NCBI GenBank assembly: GCA_037044905.1
Contig: JBAOKB010000100.1
Coordinates: 50,479-114,478, forward strand
Direction: 5' to 3'
From: Hortaea werneckii
Lineage: Eukaryota > Ascomycota > Dothideomycetes > Mycosphaerellales > Teratosphaeriaceae
Length of the DNA stretch: 64,000 nucleotides
Part shown: one piece after another, positions 1 through 10,564 of the stretch
Layout of the letters: every line of letters begins with the position of its first letter
Position numbering within the stretch: the stretch's first letter is position 1
The notes under the pieces: generated by a model
The model's input: only the letters and a program-made list of their open reading frames with translations
The model's database searches: none
What the model was told of the DNA's origin: nothing
Position numbers and translations under genes: made by a program

Positions 1-841
1 CTGAAGCCATCGACAAAACATGTTGCAATACGGATACCCGGGGTTTGACGGCGGCAGATCCATCTCGGGATCTTGGAATCCCACATGATGTGAAGCCTGA
101 GCAACGGAGCCCGTAGAACCTCCACAGCGGCTGCGACATCCCTCCCCATATCATGAACCCGGCGCGTACTGACCCATCAACCCAATTTCCTACCTTGACA
201 ATCCCAAGTCCCCGGCAAATTTGCGCGAAACTTTCATTCACGTCTCGCGTCATTTTTATCTTGATGCATTGTCGTCGGGGTTTGTCACAGCACAGGTGCG
301 AAACTCCAGCTGCCAAGAAATCGTTTCAAGGCCCCAAACTTGACAATATCTGTTACGTGCAGCCCTGATCACTTTGTTTCAAGAGGCACGACGACCACCT
401 GGAAGGAAAGACTTGCCTTTTCCCTTTTTCATGCTTAATTCTATTCTTTTTCGTGCGCCCATCTTCTCATTGTTTCACCCCGTCTTCTCCATCGTTTTTT
501 CCCCCTCCCTGCCTTTTTTATATATATATTTAAAAGGAGGGAAGGAGAAAAAAGAAGGGAGCAGACATCGTCCTTTTATCATGTCTTCACATTCGATTCA
601 TTCCTCTCTTGTCCATGCAACTGTGGCAATGTTTATTTATTTCTAGCTTTCCTTGTAACGAAGGGCAGCTCTTTTCTAACCCCTCTCCCTCTCTCTCTCG
701 TCATTAGAAAAGGACCACCCGCTTTTCTATCCTTCAAAAGTACATTACAAGATCCTTTCCCGGACAACCCAGCCGGGCTGTCCTTCTTTCTCACTCCCTG
801 GCATCCATCTTATGCTCTCCTAATCCCACGTTCGCCCCTCC
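1..841. other. Intergenic, left edge; 3' flank of the GH106-like gene
   Basis: No coding frame here resembles a protein; the short open frames are low-complexity. The right part is the 3' flank of the leftward gene that stops at 842; AATAAA on the minus strand (637-632) lies about 205 nt past that stop and could be its poly(A) signal. A pyrimidine-rich stretch and an AT-rich run (about 517-537) are the only other visible structure. Confidence 0.6.
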
Positions 842-3800
842 CTAATATCCCACAACCCTCACCTGGCTGTCCAACCCATACCGTCCCCTAGGTGGCGGCA
901 CCGTCGTCGCATCCTCGCTCGCAGGCCCCTCGCCCGACGTCTCCAGCTGGGAGAAAATCGGCAGCAGGGCGTTACCCAGGGGAGTGCCTGCAATGATTTC
1001 CAGGCGGTGCAGCCGCGGTTGTTCTTGTCCGTTTTCTTGGTCATGGCTGTCAGGGTGCGGCGGTAAGAGCCAGGGGGAGATATCCAGGATGCGGGGCAGT
1101 GTGGGGTCTAAGGGTGGTAGGGGCCGGGAGTTCAGGGTTGCGGTCGCGGTATTGGGGATCCAGCCGAAGTCTAGGAGGACTTTTTCCGGAGGAGGCTGCG
1201 CATGGCGGGGTTGGGGTTGAGACGTGGTTGGTTTGGGTTGTGGCCAGACGAACGAAGTGCTGTAGTAGCCGCGCCCGCTTACGTTCTGTAGACCAGGGAT
1301 TTCCTGCCAGGAGATGAGGGCTGGCAGGTGGTGCGTGGTGTTGTGTTTGGCGGCGCCGGCGGTGATGTTGTATAAGTCCGCGGGGGGGTCCCAGTGTTCG
1401 ACCACTAGGGTCCAGTTGGTCAGGGTGAGTGATTGGGCGGGGACTATTGATTGATCTGCGGAGGAAGTTGGGCATGGGTGAGGGATCTGTTCGGCATGGG
1501 AAATGTGGCCGTCGTGCCGGCCGCCATGGTTCGGGGGTTCGCTATGCTTTGAGTGATGGAACGCGATGATGGTGGTTTGGTTGCCGGCGAGGTTGAGAGA
1601 TAGGGTAGTACCATTATTATCATCTGGAGATGTCACGCCTCCAAATGGCGTCTGCTGACCAGTCCACGCGTCATACTCATAAGGTATGCCTTTGGAGTCG
1701 AATTCGATGGTAGCTTCTGCGAGTCCTTGGCCCTGCGGTAGCTTGATTGCATCGTTGTAGATGTAGACATAGTCACAGTCTTCGCTGCTCCGCCAGTTAG
1801 TGAACCAAGTTGCGTTCTCCGGCGATACAGATTTGATTTGCGTCCGCGGTAGAATGCCAATAGACGACAGCGTAGAGGCGACGAGGTATTCGTCGGTGAC
1901 ATGGACGTTGGGAAGCGAAGTCGCTGCTTCCTGCAACGACCGTCTCGATTCTCGAAGATCCATCGGATTATACGTCCCCACATAGGTCTCTGGAACTCCG
2001 CCGGCGAGGATGACAGGCAGACCGTCATGAGCGAATTCGACCAGCTTCTTGACTCCATCGATCGTCAGAGAATCATTGGCTCTGACCACCATAGCTTTGA
2101 AACCTTGCGCATCAGGTGCTAAGACTCCTTCGACCACTTTTGCACCAGGCAGATGGAAGTTGTCCGGACTCAGATACTCGTAGGTGTATCCCTTTTCCTC
2201 CAAATCCGTCGGCCCATAAGTCCGTAGCTCGACATGGCCAGGCTGCGTCGTGACCTTCTGCCAAAACGCCACATCCATCTTCGGCACACCCGCCTGCATG
2301 ACCCAGTTGTTCCGTGCGACGTAGTCCATTGCTTCGCGGTATTGGAACCAATCTGGCCGATGTGCGCCATGCATATCGGAATACTGATAGTTGAAAGTCG
2401 TGAAGACCGGCCAAGTCGTGTTACCGTATTCGCCAGAGTAAGGAAACCCATGGAAGACGAATTGGTTGATACCGCCGGCCCACGACCGTTTGGCATGCCA
2501 TAGCAGTTCGGGGACAGTCTGAACGAAGCCCTCGCCTCGGACGGCTCCGCATTCGGATGAGGCTATTGGGCGTCCTGCCAAGTTGGCAGGACCAGCGTAC
2601 TGACGGTAGCCGTCGATTAGATCGCTGAAGTCCAGTGATTCGCACTCGGGGGCGTCGACGTATGGGACTGGAATCGTCAGCACTGAAGTCTCCAGCTGGC
2701 TCGTCCCGGGTTAGTACTTACTATTCCCCAGCATATCCATCGGGAGATTATACGAAATCTGCGCCGAAAATGGGAGCTTGAGATACCTCTCTGCCCAATC
2801 ATTCAAGCCCGTCAAGTAAGACTGATACCGATTGGCAAGCGTAGCGCGATAGTCGGCGATATGACCATTGCCTTGATCCGGCTCGTCGCTCACGTACCAT
2901 ACATCCGGGTTCGAATTCATGTACTTGCCATTACGGTGGAAGAGGAGCGGCAGCCACTTTGAAAGCGAGTACCCGTGGTCCGCATGGAAGTAGTCGAGGA
3001 AGCCAAGCGTCCAGTAGAGGTTTGCGGCAATCTCTACACTATCTTCCCAGGCGTAGTTGCCGACGTCGTGAATCATCTCGAGCGTGTCGTTGCTGAGAAG
3101 GTACTGCTCCCAGAAGTCAGTCGTCGTCCTGGCTCCGAGTGAGGAGAAGTGATCGACAGCCCATGAGCCGTTCTGTCGCCACGTCTCTGGGTCCGACTGC
3201 GGTCCTCCAAGATCCAGCGGCCCATCTTGCGCTCGGTAGTCGGATCTGAATTGATACACGGCAAAGATGGTGTGGTTGATGCCAGCGGTGGTGTTTGTCC
3301 CCGCAAATTCGACAGACAGATGTCCATCCGCAGTAGTGAGGTTGGTAACATCCGTCAAGCTACTGGCCGAGAGCGTAATTTGCGTGCGGTTGAGCGAGTA
3401 ATCTCCCGGGAGACTCCCTGGATCTCTCGCAAGCTGATCAGGTCGAACGACGTTGGTGGAGTTGACAGCTAGTCCAGTGACCGCAGCAATAAGTTCGCCA
3501 GCTCCCCAGCCTGGGAGAATGTCGCTAAAAGATCCGCCCAGTGGCACTGAGACATTGTACGCAGCAACATCCCAAGAGAGCCCGTCGGTATTTTCCGGTG
3601 CAGGAACACCCGTCCCTTGATTTGGACCCACAGCAAAGTCCATGACCATATCATTGTCCTTGATAGCTTGCACAAAAGCTCTGAAGACTCGGTTCCAAGC
3701 TTCAGTCCCAAAACCGTACTCAGCCCAGTCGACGGGGGCGGCATTCCCTCTGCCGGCGCCATTGTTAGGAGGTCCGCCGTAGAGATAGTAACCTAGCAGC

Positions 3801-4036
3801 TCTAGTCCGCCCATGCCGGCTTCTTTGGCAGTCTTCACATCTTTGGCCACGACTTCCGGGTCGACTGAAGCGTCGGGGATCCAGTACCGGAACTTGGGGC
3901 GGACGTGCTTCGATGGATCCTGGAATGTGCCTCTGTCTACATCTCCGGACTTTGAATGGTCTTCCGGCTTAGCTCCTAGAACTGCGGCTGTAGCGGTGCT
4001 GAGGCAGAGCGGGAACAAGGTAGCGATCAATCTCAT
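842..4036 (-). CDS. Secreted GH106-like glycoside hydrolase
   Basis: Large secreted enzyme, probably acting on rhamnose-containing or other plant-wall glycans outside the cell. Two exons: 4036-2722 and 2667-842. The intron (2721-2668, 54 nt) has donor GTAAGT, branch CTAAC and acceptor CCAG, and gives 1046 residues; a closer acceptor at 2683 is also in frame but leaves a 39-nt intron. The N-terminus MRLIATLFPLCLSTATAA is a signal peptide. The motifs FRYWIPDASVDPEVV, GMGGLELLGYYLYGG and DMVMDFAVGPNQG, and after the splice IPYVDAPECESL and PIASSECGAVRGEG, belong to a fungal family I recall as annotated GH106-like/alpha-L-rhamnosidase-like. A galactose-binding-like region may form the Pro-rich C-terminus. 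The neighbouring GH28 pectinase on the same strand fits pectin breakdown. Substrate is inferred; gene structure is well supported. Confidence 0.8.
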
Positions 4037-4725
4037 GATGGCGCTAAACCTTCTACTTCTTCTTTGCGAAGCTTGAGATCAAGCCTTCGGGTGGTCGCGA
4101 TGGCGGCGGCCATGGTTTTGAATGTCTCATTGCTGCGCGGGTTGTAGACTTATTGAAACTCCTCGGCGGATCATTGAGCCGCCTCAAGCTACCATGGAGA
4201 TCTTGCAAAGATGTCAAAAGAGGAGGTGGTGCGGAGAAGACAGAGACCATCGCAAGTGGAGCCGAGGGGTCAAGTCCACATCACGAACAGCTGCTTTCAG
4301 CTCGCCACATGTATCGTATTCAGATGTAGATATGCATTCATAACAACATCAACATCAATTCCTCGCAAAGGAGATTGAAGTCACATGTCTGGTCACAAAT
4401 GCTCTTTTGCATGCTGGGTATCAGTGTCATAGTCTATATCGAGCAATGGGGTACAACGGAGCGCTACTACAGAAAGGTCTGCAGAGCCGATTCTCTGGCC
4501 AGCAGCACTTTATACCCCTTTCGGTTCCTTGCTAATTTTCGTTTCAAACAGAAACTATAGTAGAAATCTACGTAGCGGTAAATTTTTATCTCCTACTGTG
4601 GCTCTCCGCTAATAGCTCATGTTCAGCGCCACCCAGAATCACAAGAAATTCAGTCTACCACCATTGTTGCAAGACGCAAATCTGTCCAGTCTTCGATGTC
4701 GTTACAAAGGGGAATCGCATCTAGT
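4037..4725. promoter_or_regulatory. Upstream region of the GH106-like gene
   Basis: Between two leftward glycoside hydrolase genes. It must hold the GH106-like promoter and the GH28 3' flank. GCGGAG and GTGGAG, which match the SYGGRG consensus of the carbon repressor CreA, occur near 4214 and 4257. The motif is short and such matches are frequent by chance. No further gene is visible. Confidence 0.35.
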
Positions 4726-6224
4726 TCAGCAGTCCACGCCATGCACACCACGTTTCTCAGTCCACTTGCAGCTTGCGCCAGCCTTCACCGTATCATTCGA
4801 GCTTGTATACAGCGTGAAGTTGCGGTAGTCGATGTTATAACAGGGGTTTCGCTCTGAACAGCTAACACTAGCCGCCGTGTTACGGTCATCGAGATAACCA
4901 GTCCAGTTTGCAAAGGCAACATTACCTGTTGCGGAAAGATCAATATATTTCCATGCGGCCCAAGCGTAACATGTATGAATGAACATGACTCACTGATCAA
5001 CATATTGGACGTGCCAGCAGCAGTCCCATTATCACCACTATTCTGCGTAATCGCACCTCCGTTCTTTGCGCCGTGGATGACGAAGTTGGAAAAGAGCATA
5101 TTAGTGACATGGCCCCATCCGCCGCCTCGAGGCTGGTAGTCGGATTCATAGTCGCGATCACCGCCTGATACCAGCTCGCCAACCCACGTCTTGATGTAGG
5201 CGCCATTGCCGATGTTACCTTGAGCACCGCCTTTGATTATCGTGGCGCGGTCGATAACGACGTTCTCAACGGAGGCATCTGCAAGGTACTGCCCTAGGGA
5301 ACCGATAGCGATGCCATTGCCGCTGATACAAGTAATCTGCAAGCGGTAAAGTCAGCTTTGTTCGATGATAAGAGATGAGGTGGTGACTACATTGTGACCG
5401 TAGAAATTGTAAGATCTCGGTTTAATCGCCACACAATCGTCACCTCCCTGGTAGACAAAGTTGGTGAGATGAACATTTCGAGTATCCATCGTGTTGAAAC
5501 CATCAGTATTCTGCACCCAATTAAAACCCGGAGGCGCTTCGGGGCTGGTAGCATTAACATAGATATTATCTGCCACGATGTCTGTCGCATTCATCATGTT
5601 GATGGCCCACAGCTGGGGCTGCACGACATGGAAATTCTTGATCGTCACGTCCGAGACGTTCCAAAGCTGAAAAGGTATAGGTCGGCCTGGTTGGGTTGCC
5701 CCGACCGTGTCGTTGCCTCTTTCAGCGGAGTACCAGACTTCGCCGTTGCCGTCGATGCCACCCGTGCCGTGGCCATCGATGCGGATATGATCTCCTGTTA
5801 AGACGAAGCCGGCAGCGTGGTTCTGAAACTCAATGTGGTAGTTGTTCTTGCGCCAGTAAGTCAGGTCCTCGCTGAACTGTCGTGGGCGTGTTAGAAGATA
5901 CCCTATGTTCGAAGGGAAATTGGTCAGACTCACAACCCACTCCCCTCGCCATTCGATATTTACATCATTGACGACGGGATTCAGCTTCGAATTGATATGG
6001 TACTCCTGTCCCTCTGGAAAGACAACATTGCCACCATGCCCGCAATCCTTGAAAGCCCTCAGGATCGTCGGCACATCGTCTGTGGCATTACTATTTCCAG
6101 CAAATACTGTGCAGGTCGGTCTCCCTTCACGTCTTGAATGTGAGATTCTCTGCCCATTCACGCCAGTAGGAACAGTAAGCGAGAGCGCAATGGTTACCAG
6201 GGCCTTCAAAGCTAGATGCATCAT
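4726..6224 (-). CDS. GH28 exo-polygalacturonase-like pectinase
   Basis: Secreted pectin-degrading enzyme of the right-handed beta-helix GH28 family, probably exo-acting on galacturonan. Four exons: 6224-5934, 5876-5391, 5336-4994, 4925-4726. The introns are 57, 54 and 68 nt with GTGAGT, GTAGTC and GTGAGT donors, and all keep frame. About 439 residues. The start at 6224 (or 6221) puts a signal peptide, MMHLALKALVTIALSLTV, at the terminus; an in-frame ATG at 6257 would bury it. GH28 landmarks: NTDGFNTMDTRNV (catalytic NTD), GGDDCVAIKPRS (catalytic DD), CISGNGIAIGSLG at the place of the usual GHG, and GAYIKTWVG at the place of RIK. GNG/YIK variants occur, as I recall, in fungal exo-type members, so the enzyme is probably active. 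It lies upstream of the GH106-like gene on the same strand. Confidence 0.88.
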
Positions 6225-6755
6225 GGAGATGGTGTTGTTTCGTACAAGAAGATACAAGGATGGGAAAATAATACTCGCCGTTTGGCTTACACTTGGCTTT
6301 TATCCTCAATCTTTACGACTCCGCTTTCGCAGACATGCAGAGCGGAGATGAGATCGACATGGTCATGATGCACCACATCCTAGAGGTCTTCGGCGAGTGT
6401 TGTGCCTGCTTGTGCTGCTTCGGAGAGAGCAGAAAGGTAGAAGCCAAGACGGAGAAACAGAAGTCAAGCGTCTCGGTGGGAGCTTGGCCGAACAAGCATT
6501 GCATTCGTGTGCATCATGCGTGCTTAGTAAGTAGATTATCATACTGCTCCTTCCAATTTGAAGACTACGTAGTACTATCTTTGAGAGATCGCGAGAGAAC
6601 TGGTTGAAGTAAGTGGTTCTGTATATTCTCCACACATATTTGCAACCATCGATAGCCATCGCTGCTTTCCATGAGAGCTTCCTTGCTCCAAGTCAAAGTT
6701 ACCAATGATAGATCTGCAATTACCAGACTACTCGCCAATCCGAACATGCTTTTCA
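6225..6755. other. Intergenic: GH28 promoter and NmrA 3' flank
   Basis: No gene seen. One GCGGAG (CreA-type) match lies at 6342-6347, about 120 nt upstream of the GH28 start. Otherwise unremarkable. Confidence 0.5.
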
Positions 6756-7960
6756 TCACTCAAGGGTATGGGACCAGGTCTCTCGTGTCATATAATCCGA
6801 AATCTTGGAACGGGGGATCGCCGTCCCGTTTCGCTCAAGCTACAAAACAAGAGCAATCAGCGTCAATGAAAAAAATGAAAAATCCCAATGGATCAGATGC
6901 GAATCACTTACTTCCTCAGGTTCAACCACATTAGGATCACCTCCCGTAAATCCAAACTCGGTCAAAAAGTCACCAGTCTGCAAGAGCACAGCCTTGAAAT
7001 CAAACCCGCCGTTGGTTGAAGGAGCCTCCTTCGGTATAGCATCTTCGAATTTACTCTTGACACCTGTAACCTCGCTCCAAAGCGCCGCCCATTCATCAAA
7101 AGTCATCCACTCGCTCACGCCTAGGACCTGCGTCTTTGGTGGAGCCTCGATTAGTGCTTTCACGAAAGCACCGGTATCCTTTTCGACGTCGACCCAAGGG
7201 ATTGGGAGGCTCGCGGGGAAAGGCGGCGTCCAGATCGCAGTCTTCGAGCCGTTCTTATCCGTTTCCTACCAAATCAGGAAGTTGTATCAGCATGAAAGCC
7301 AGCTTCGCCGCCTCCGTCACCAAGAGTAGTCTGGACGTAAAAAGAGGATGGAGAGCTTACAAATCGACAGCGAAAGAACTCCAGCCCCTTGGCCACATTC
7401 GTAAGGAAACAGCCCATAAGCACACAGCTGACTTTGCTCTCGAGCCCTTCCTTTGCGAACATATATTCCGCCACGGCGGCTTTAGCGTCGAAGTGGAAGA
7501 CTTGGTCATACTTCCCGCCGCTGCATTTCTTCACATTAGCCAAGGAACTCCAGACTAAGCGTTCCAGCTCTGGGACTTCGGCCGCAGCGTCGGCGACGTT
7601 CTTGCCTTGCTGGACTTCGATGCCGTAAAAGGCCGGTGGGGCCGCGGGCGTTGACGAGTCTTCGTGCTGCCCGGCAGAGATACTTCCTCCCGCGGATGCT
7701 GGTCCTTTAATGACACTCGCTGAATCGGTGTAAGCGAAGATGTAATTGGCGCCTTGGAAAACGACCTGGAGAGATTGGAGGTCATTAAGATCAGCCTTGA
7801 CGACCTCCACGCCCGTCGAAGCTAAAGATGCCGCTGCATCTGAAGTCGGCGTCCGGGTTAGACCACGGATGCGGATGGAAGGTTCGTTTTGTTGGAACCA
7901 TTGGATGACTGAGCGGCCTTGTTGGCCTGTGGCACCCACTACGACTAGGAGCTTAGACAT
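6756..7960 (-). CDS. NmrA-like NAD(P)-binding protein
   Basis: Atypical short-chain dehydrogenase of the NmrA/HSCARG type. Such proteins bind NAD(P) and often work as redox sensors or regulators; some are isoflavone-reductase-like enzymes. Exons 7960-7361, 7265-6912 and 6839-6756 (introns 95 and 72 nt; donors GTAAGC and GTAAGT; acceptors GGTAG and TTGTAG) give 345 residues. The Rossmann motif VVVGATGQQG is at residues 6-15, followed by the NmrA-typical RGLTRTPTSDAAASLAS, KADLNDLQSL and FAYTD segments. The third exon adds a 27-residue tail ending in TWSHTLE; without it the protein would run into the intron. No catalytic assignment is possible. It is not part of a visible biosynthetic cluster. 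Confidence 0.88.
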
Positions 7961-9133
7961 TTGGGGGGAGTTAGTGTAGGGAAGGTTTGATGTTCAGAAT
8001 GAGATATTTTTCTGGGATACTTTCTTGATTCCTTTCAGTTCTTAAAGGGTTTGACACAGTATACAGCTAAATCTATTCCCGTAGTAACAGCAGTGGCTCA
8101 TTATCTGAACCATTGGATTTCTAAGCGTTTCCCAGTTCATTTCCGAGAAGGATCACGCCAATAATGCCACACGAGGCTTTGCTGATAAAGCAATAGCCAG
8201 ATTGAGAGCGTTCCCATCCCATGGCCATGCAATGCAAGGTGCACATGGAAGGACGGCCAAGCTCTTGCCAAGTGGGTTAACTCCGTTGGAGTAGTTGGAT
8301 TATACACCTCTTGCATATCACGAGATGTTCACTTCAGGATGGATTTATGAAAGCCCAATGCAACGTGTAAAAAAAAAAAAAGGCTCAGGAGCTTAGGTGG
8401 TGAGTTATATCTCCGTAAAGTGGTTAGATTATATGTACAGACATTGCGCAAGTTGTGATGATTACTAGTAGAGAAGGGGGGTTGGAGAGTGAGAGGGGGG
8501 GGGGAGGGAGGCAGCATTACTCAGCAAAGGATTTATCGCGTCTACCATACATACCTAGACTACCTAGGTATGTAGTATTACCCGCACACGACGACAGTAC
8601 ATTTATGCACAAGAGGGATATTCGGACAAGAAGAGGTCCCTATGGAGAGAAGAGCGCGACCACTGTTGAAGAAAATAAAAGGGGACGGAAAAAAAAAAAG
8701 GAAACCCTGCCACCCCAACCACACACACCTCCCCAAAACCTTTTGTCGAGAAACCATTCATGCTGCTTCGAGCCCAGAATCCTCTACCCGGTCCCCATCT
8801 GTCTGCTTGTAATGACGCATTGCCTCGAATATTAGAAAATTCAGGGCGGTGGTCATGCTGCAAGACAAGACAGCAAAGGGGAAAAAAGCAATTTATTTTT
8901 TTTTAAAAAAAAAAACACCAAAAAAGGAAGACCAAATTTGACCATAGAACAAGCATGACGGGTATTCTGCATCATCCATTCCCTAACTTTCCAAACATCA
9001 TCATTCCCATTACTTCCCCTCTCCCTCCCGCAGTAGTCCACCACAATCACCACGTTACACCTCGCGCACTCCCCGCACGCAATCAAAGCTTGCCCGGGCG
9101 AAGAAGTCGCATACCTCTCATGGTTTTCCCATC
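7961..9133. other. Intergenic region
   Basis: No gene recognised. It holds several A-tracts (near 8369, 8690 and 8900), a G-tract near 8497 and the inverted repeat at 8548-8574. The left part contains the NmrA promoter, the right part the 3' flank of the SLM1-like gene. Confidence 0.5.
8548..8574. repeat. Perfect inverted repeat, 11-bp arms, 5-nt loop
   Basis: TACATACCTAG, then ACTAC, then CTAGGTATGTA. The arms are exact reverse complements. It could form a cruciform or hairpin, or bind a dimeric factor. It lies about 590 bp upstream of the NmrA-like start codon and in no gene. Confidence 0.8.
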
Positions 9134-10564
9134 CTACGCCTTACCCGAAGAAGCCACATCCTCGGACTCCTTTACCCCCTCCTTCTCCGCAACCGAGCCA
9201 CCCTCCTGCTCACTAGCAGCAGGGGCAGCAGTCGACGCACCCTCCTCCTGTTCCTCCTTGGCAGCCTCCGACTCCTTAGTCCCCATAGACGAAACCCGAC
9301 TCTCCTGGGGCGAAACCGGCTTCTCGCCCGTGCTCTGCCCGGACACCGACGCGATCGTATCATGCCACTTCTGCGCGTCCTGGGGGGTATGCGCCTTGAA
9401 CGCATACTCATGACTCGTAAACCCACCGATCTTGGACCCGACATGTTTGCCCTTGACGTTGAATTTCGGGCCGTCGACGGCGCCGATGACGCAGTCAGGC
9501 AAGTAAAGCGAAGCCTCGGGCGCCGGGTCCTTGGCGAAATCGTCGTCGGTTTTGAATTCGTGGAGGTATTTGCTAGGGGTGACGACGTAGTAGGCGGCGG
9601 AGTAAGACTTGAACATCTTGCCTTTCTTCTCGAGGCTGCCGGCGATGAGGGGCTGGGTGGAGCGGTGGTCCTGGTTCGGGAAGCCGATGTTCTCGACGCT
9701 GCGCTTGGGGGCGTTCTGGTCGATCAGGACCTCGTTGTTGCGCTTCACGAAGCCGTTCCATTCGTAGTCCGGCGGGATCTGCTGCGTGACCGTCATCATG
9801 TCGCCGTACATGTTGCGGACTTGGTCGGTCTGGTTGGTGACGACCTGGTGGAATTGCTGGAAGCCGTTTTGGAAGGTCTGCACGATGTGCGCTTCGAACT
9901 GGGCGAAGCTGTTTTGTACGGCGATCAGGTCTTCGCGGTTGGCGTTCTCGTCTACGACTTGCTTGTGCAGACGGTGGTAGACTTGGCGCTGGATGATGTA
10001 GGGGTCTTCGTGGGGCTTGACCGAGCCACCGGTGGAGTCGAAGGCGGCTGTGTGCTGGCCGAGGAGCTCGATGTGCTTTTGCGAAGTGTTGCGCGACTTC
10101 TCGACTGCCTTGGAGCCTTTGCCGGCACCCTTGGTGAGCTCTTTTGTCTTGTGCTTGATCTCTTGGTGTAAGCGCTCGAAGATGGGGAGCACGCTGCCCT
10201 TGAGGGTCTTAGCCGTCTCGTAATGGCTGTTGCTGATGCCCTGGGTGTTGCTGCGAATGTTGTCGAACATGCCAGCAATCCCGCCGAGGCTCTGATCGAA
10301 GTGATGCCCTTCCTTCAACGGGCTGCTGACGGTCTTCAGGACTTTTTCGTATTCTTTGCCGTGGGTGTGCTGCATCTTTTCGGTGGCGGTGATGTAGTCT
10401 TCGAGGTAGCCGCACGCGTGCTTCCATGCCTGCAAACGCTCGTGGAACAGACGAGTGACCTCGCTGCTGTCCTCTTCCGGGATGGGCTCATTGTCGTCGG
10501 TAGTACTCGTTGCAGTGCGCGTGGGCATCGGTCTGTCTTGCTGAGGGGACATAGGAGTCGACAT
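9134..10564 (-). CDS. SLM1: SLM1/SLM2-like BAR-PH phosphoinositide-binding protein
   Basis: Plasma-membrane adaptor that in yeast binds PI(4,5)P2, sits in eisosomes and links membrane stress to TORC2 and actin. Single coding exon, 476 residues. The first ATG (MSTPMSPQQDRP, 10564) is chosen because the frame upstream lacks another ATG. Residues about 35-265 form a helical F-BAR-like region (VTRLFHERLQAWKHACGYLE onward). A PH domain spans about 304-410 (PLIAGSLEKKGKMFKSYSAA through AQKWHDTIASV). The C-terminal 70 residues are acidic, Ser/Glu/Ala-rich and disordered. A 152-nt intron in the 5' leader (10766-10615, donor GTAAGT, acceptor CTACAG) is likely. Third codon positions turn strongly G-rich toward the 3' end. 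Confidence 0.9.
   Translation of the reverse strand: MSTPMSPQQDRPMPTRTATSTTDDNEPIPEEDSSEVTRLFHERLQAWKHACGYLEDYITATEKMQHTHGKEYEKVLKTVSSPLKEGHHFDQSLGGIAGMFDNIRSNTQGISNSHYETAKTLKGSVLPIFERLHQEIKHKTKELTKGAGKGSKAVEKSRNTSQKHIELLGQHTAAFDSTGGSVKPHEDPYIIQRQVYHRLHKQVVDENANREDLIAVQNSFAQFEAHIVQTFQNGFQQFHQVVTNQTDQVRNMYGDMMTVTQQIPPDYEWNGFVKRNNEVLIDQNAPKRSVENIGFPNQDHRSTQPLIAGSLEKKGKMFKSYSAAYYVVTPSKYLHEFKTDDDFAKDPAPEASLYLPDCVIGAVDGPKFNVKGKHVGSKIGGFTSHEYAFKAHTPQDAQKWHDTIASVSGQSTGEKPVSPQESRVSSMGTKESEAAKEEQEEGASTAAPAASEQEGGSVAEKEGVKESEDVASSGKA

Noticed and set aside
9362..10171. 269-codon frame on the plus strand, Val/Leu/Asp-rich
   Set aside because: Antisense to the SLM1-like BAR/PH gene; its composition is the complement of that GC-rich coding strand and it has no domain.
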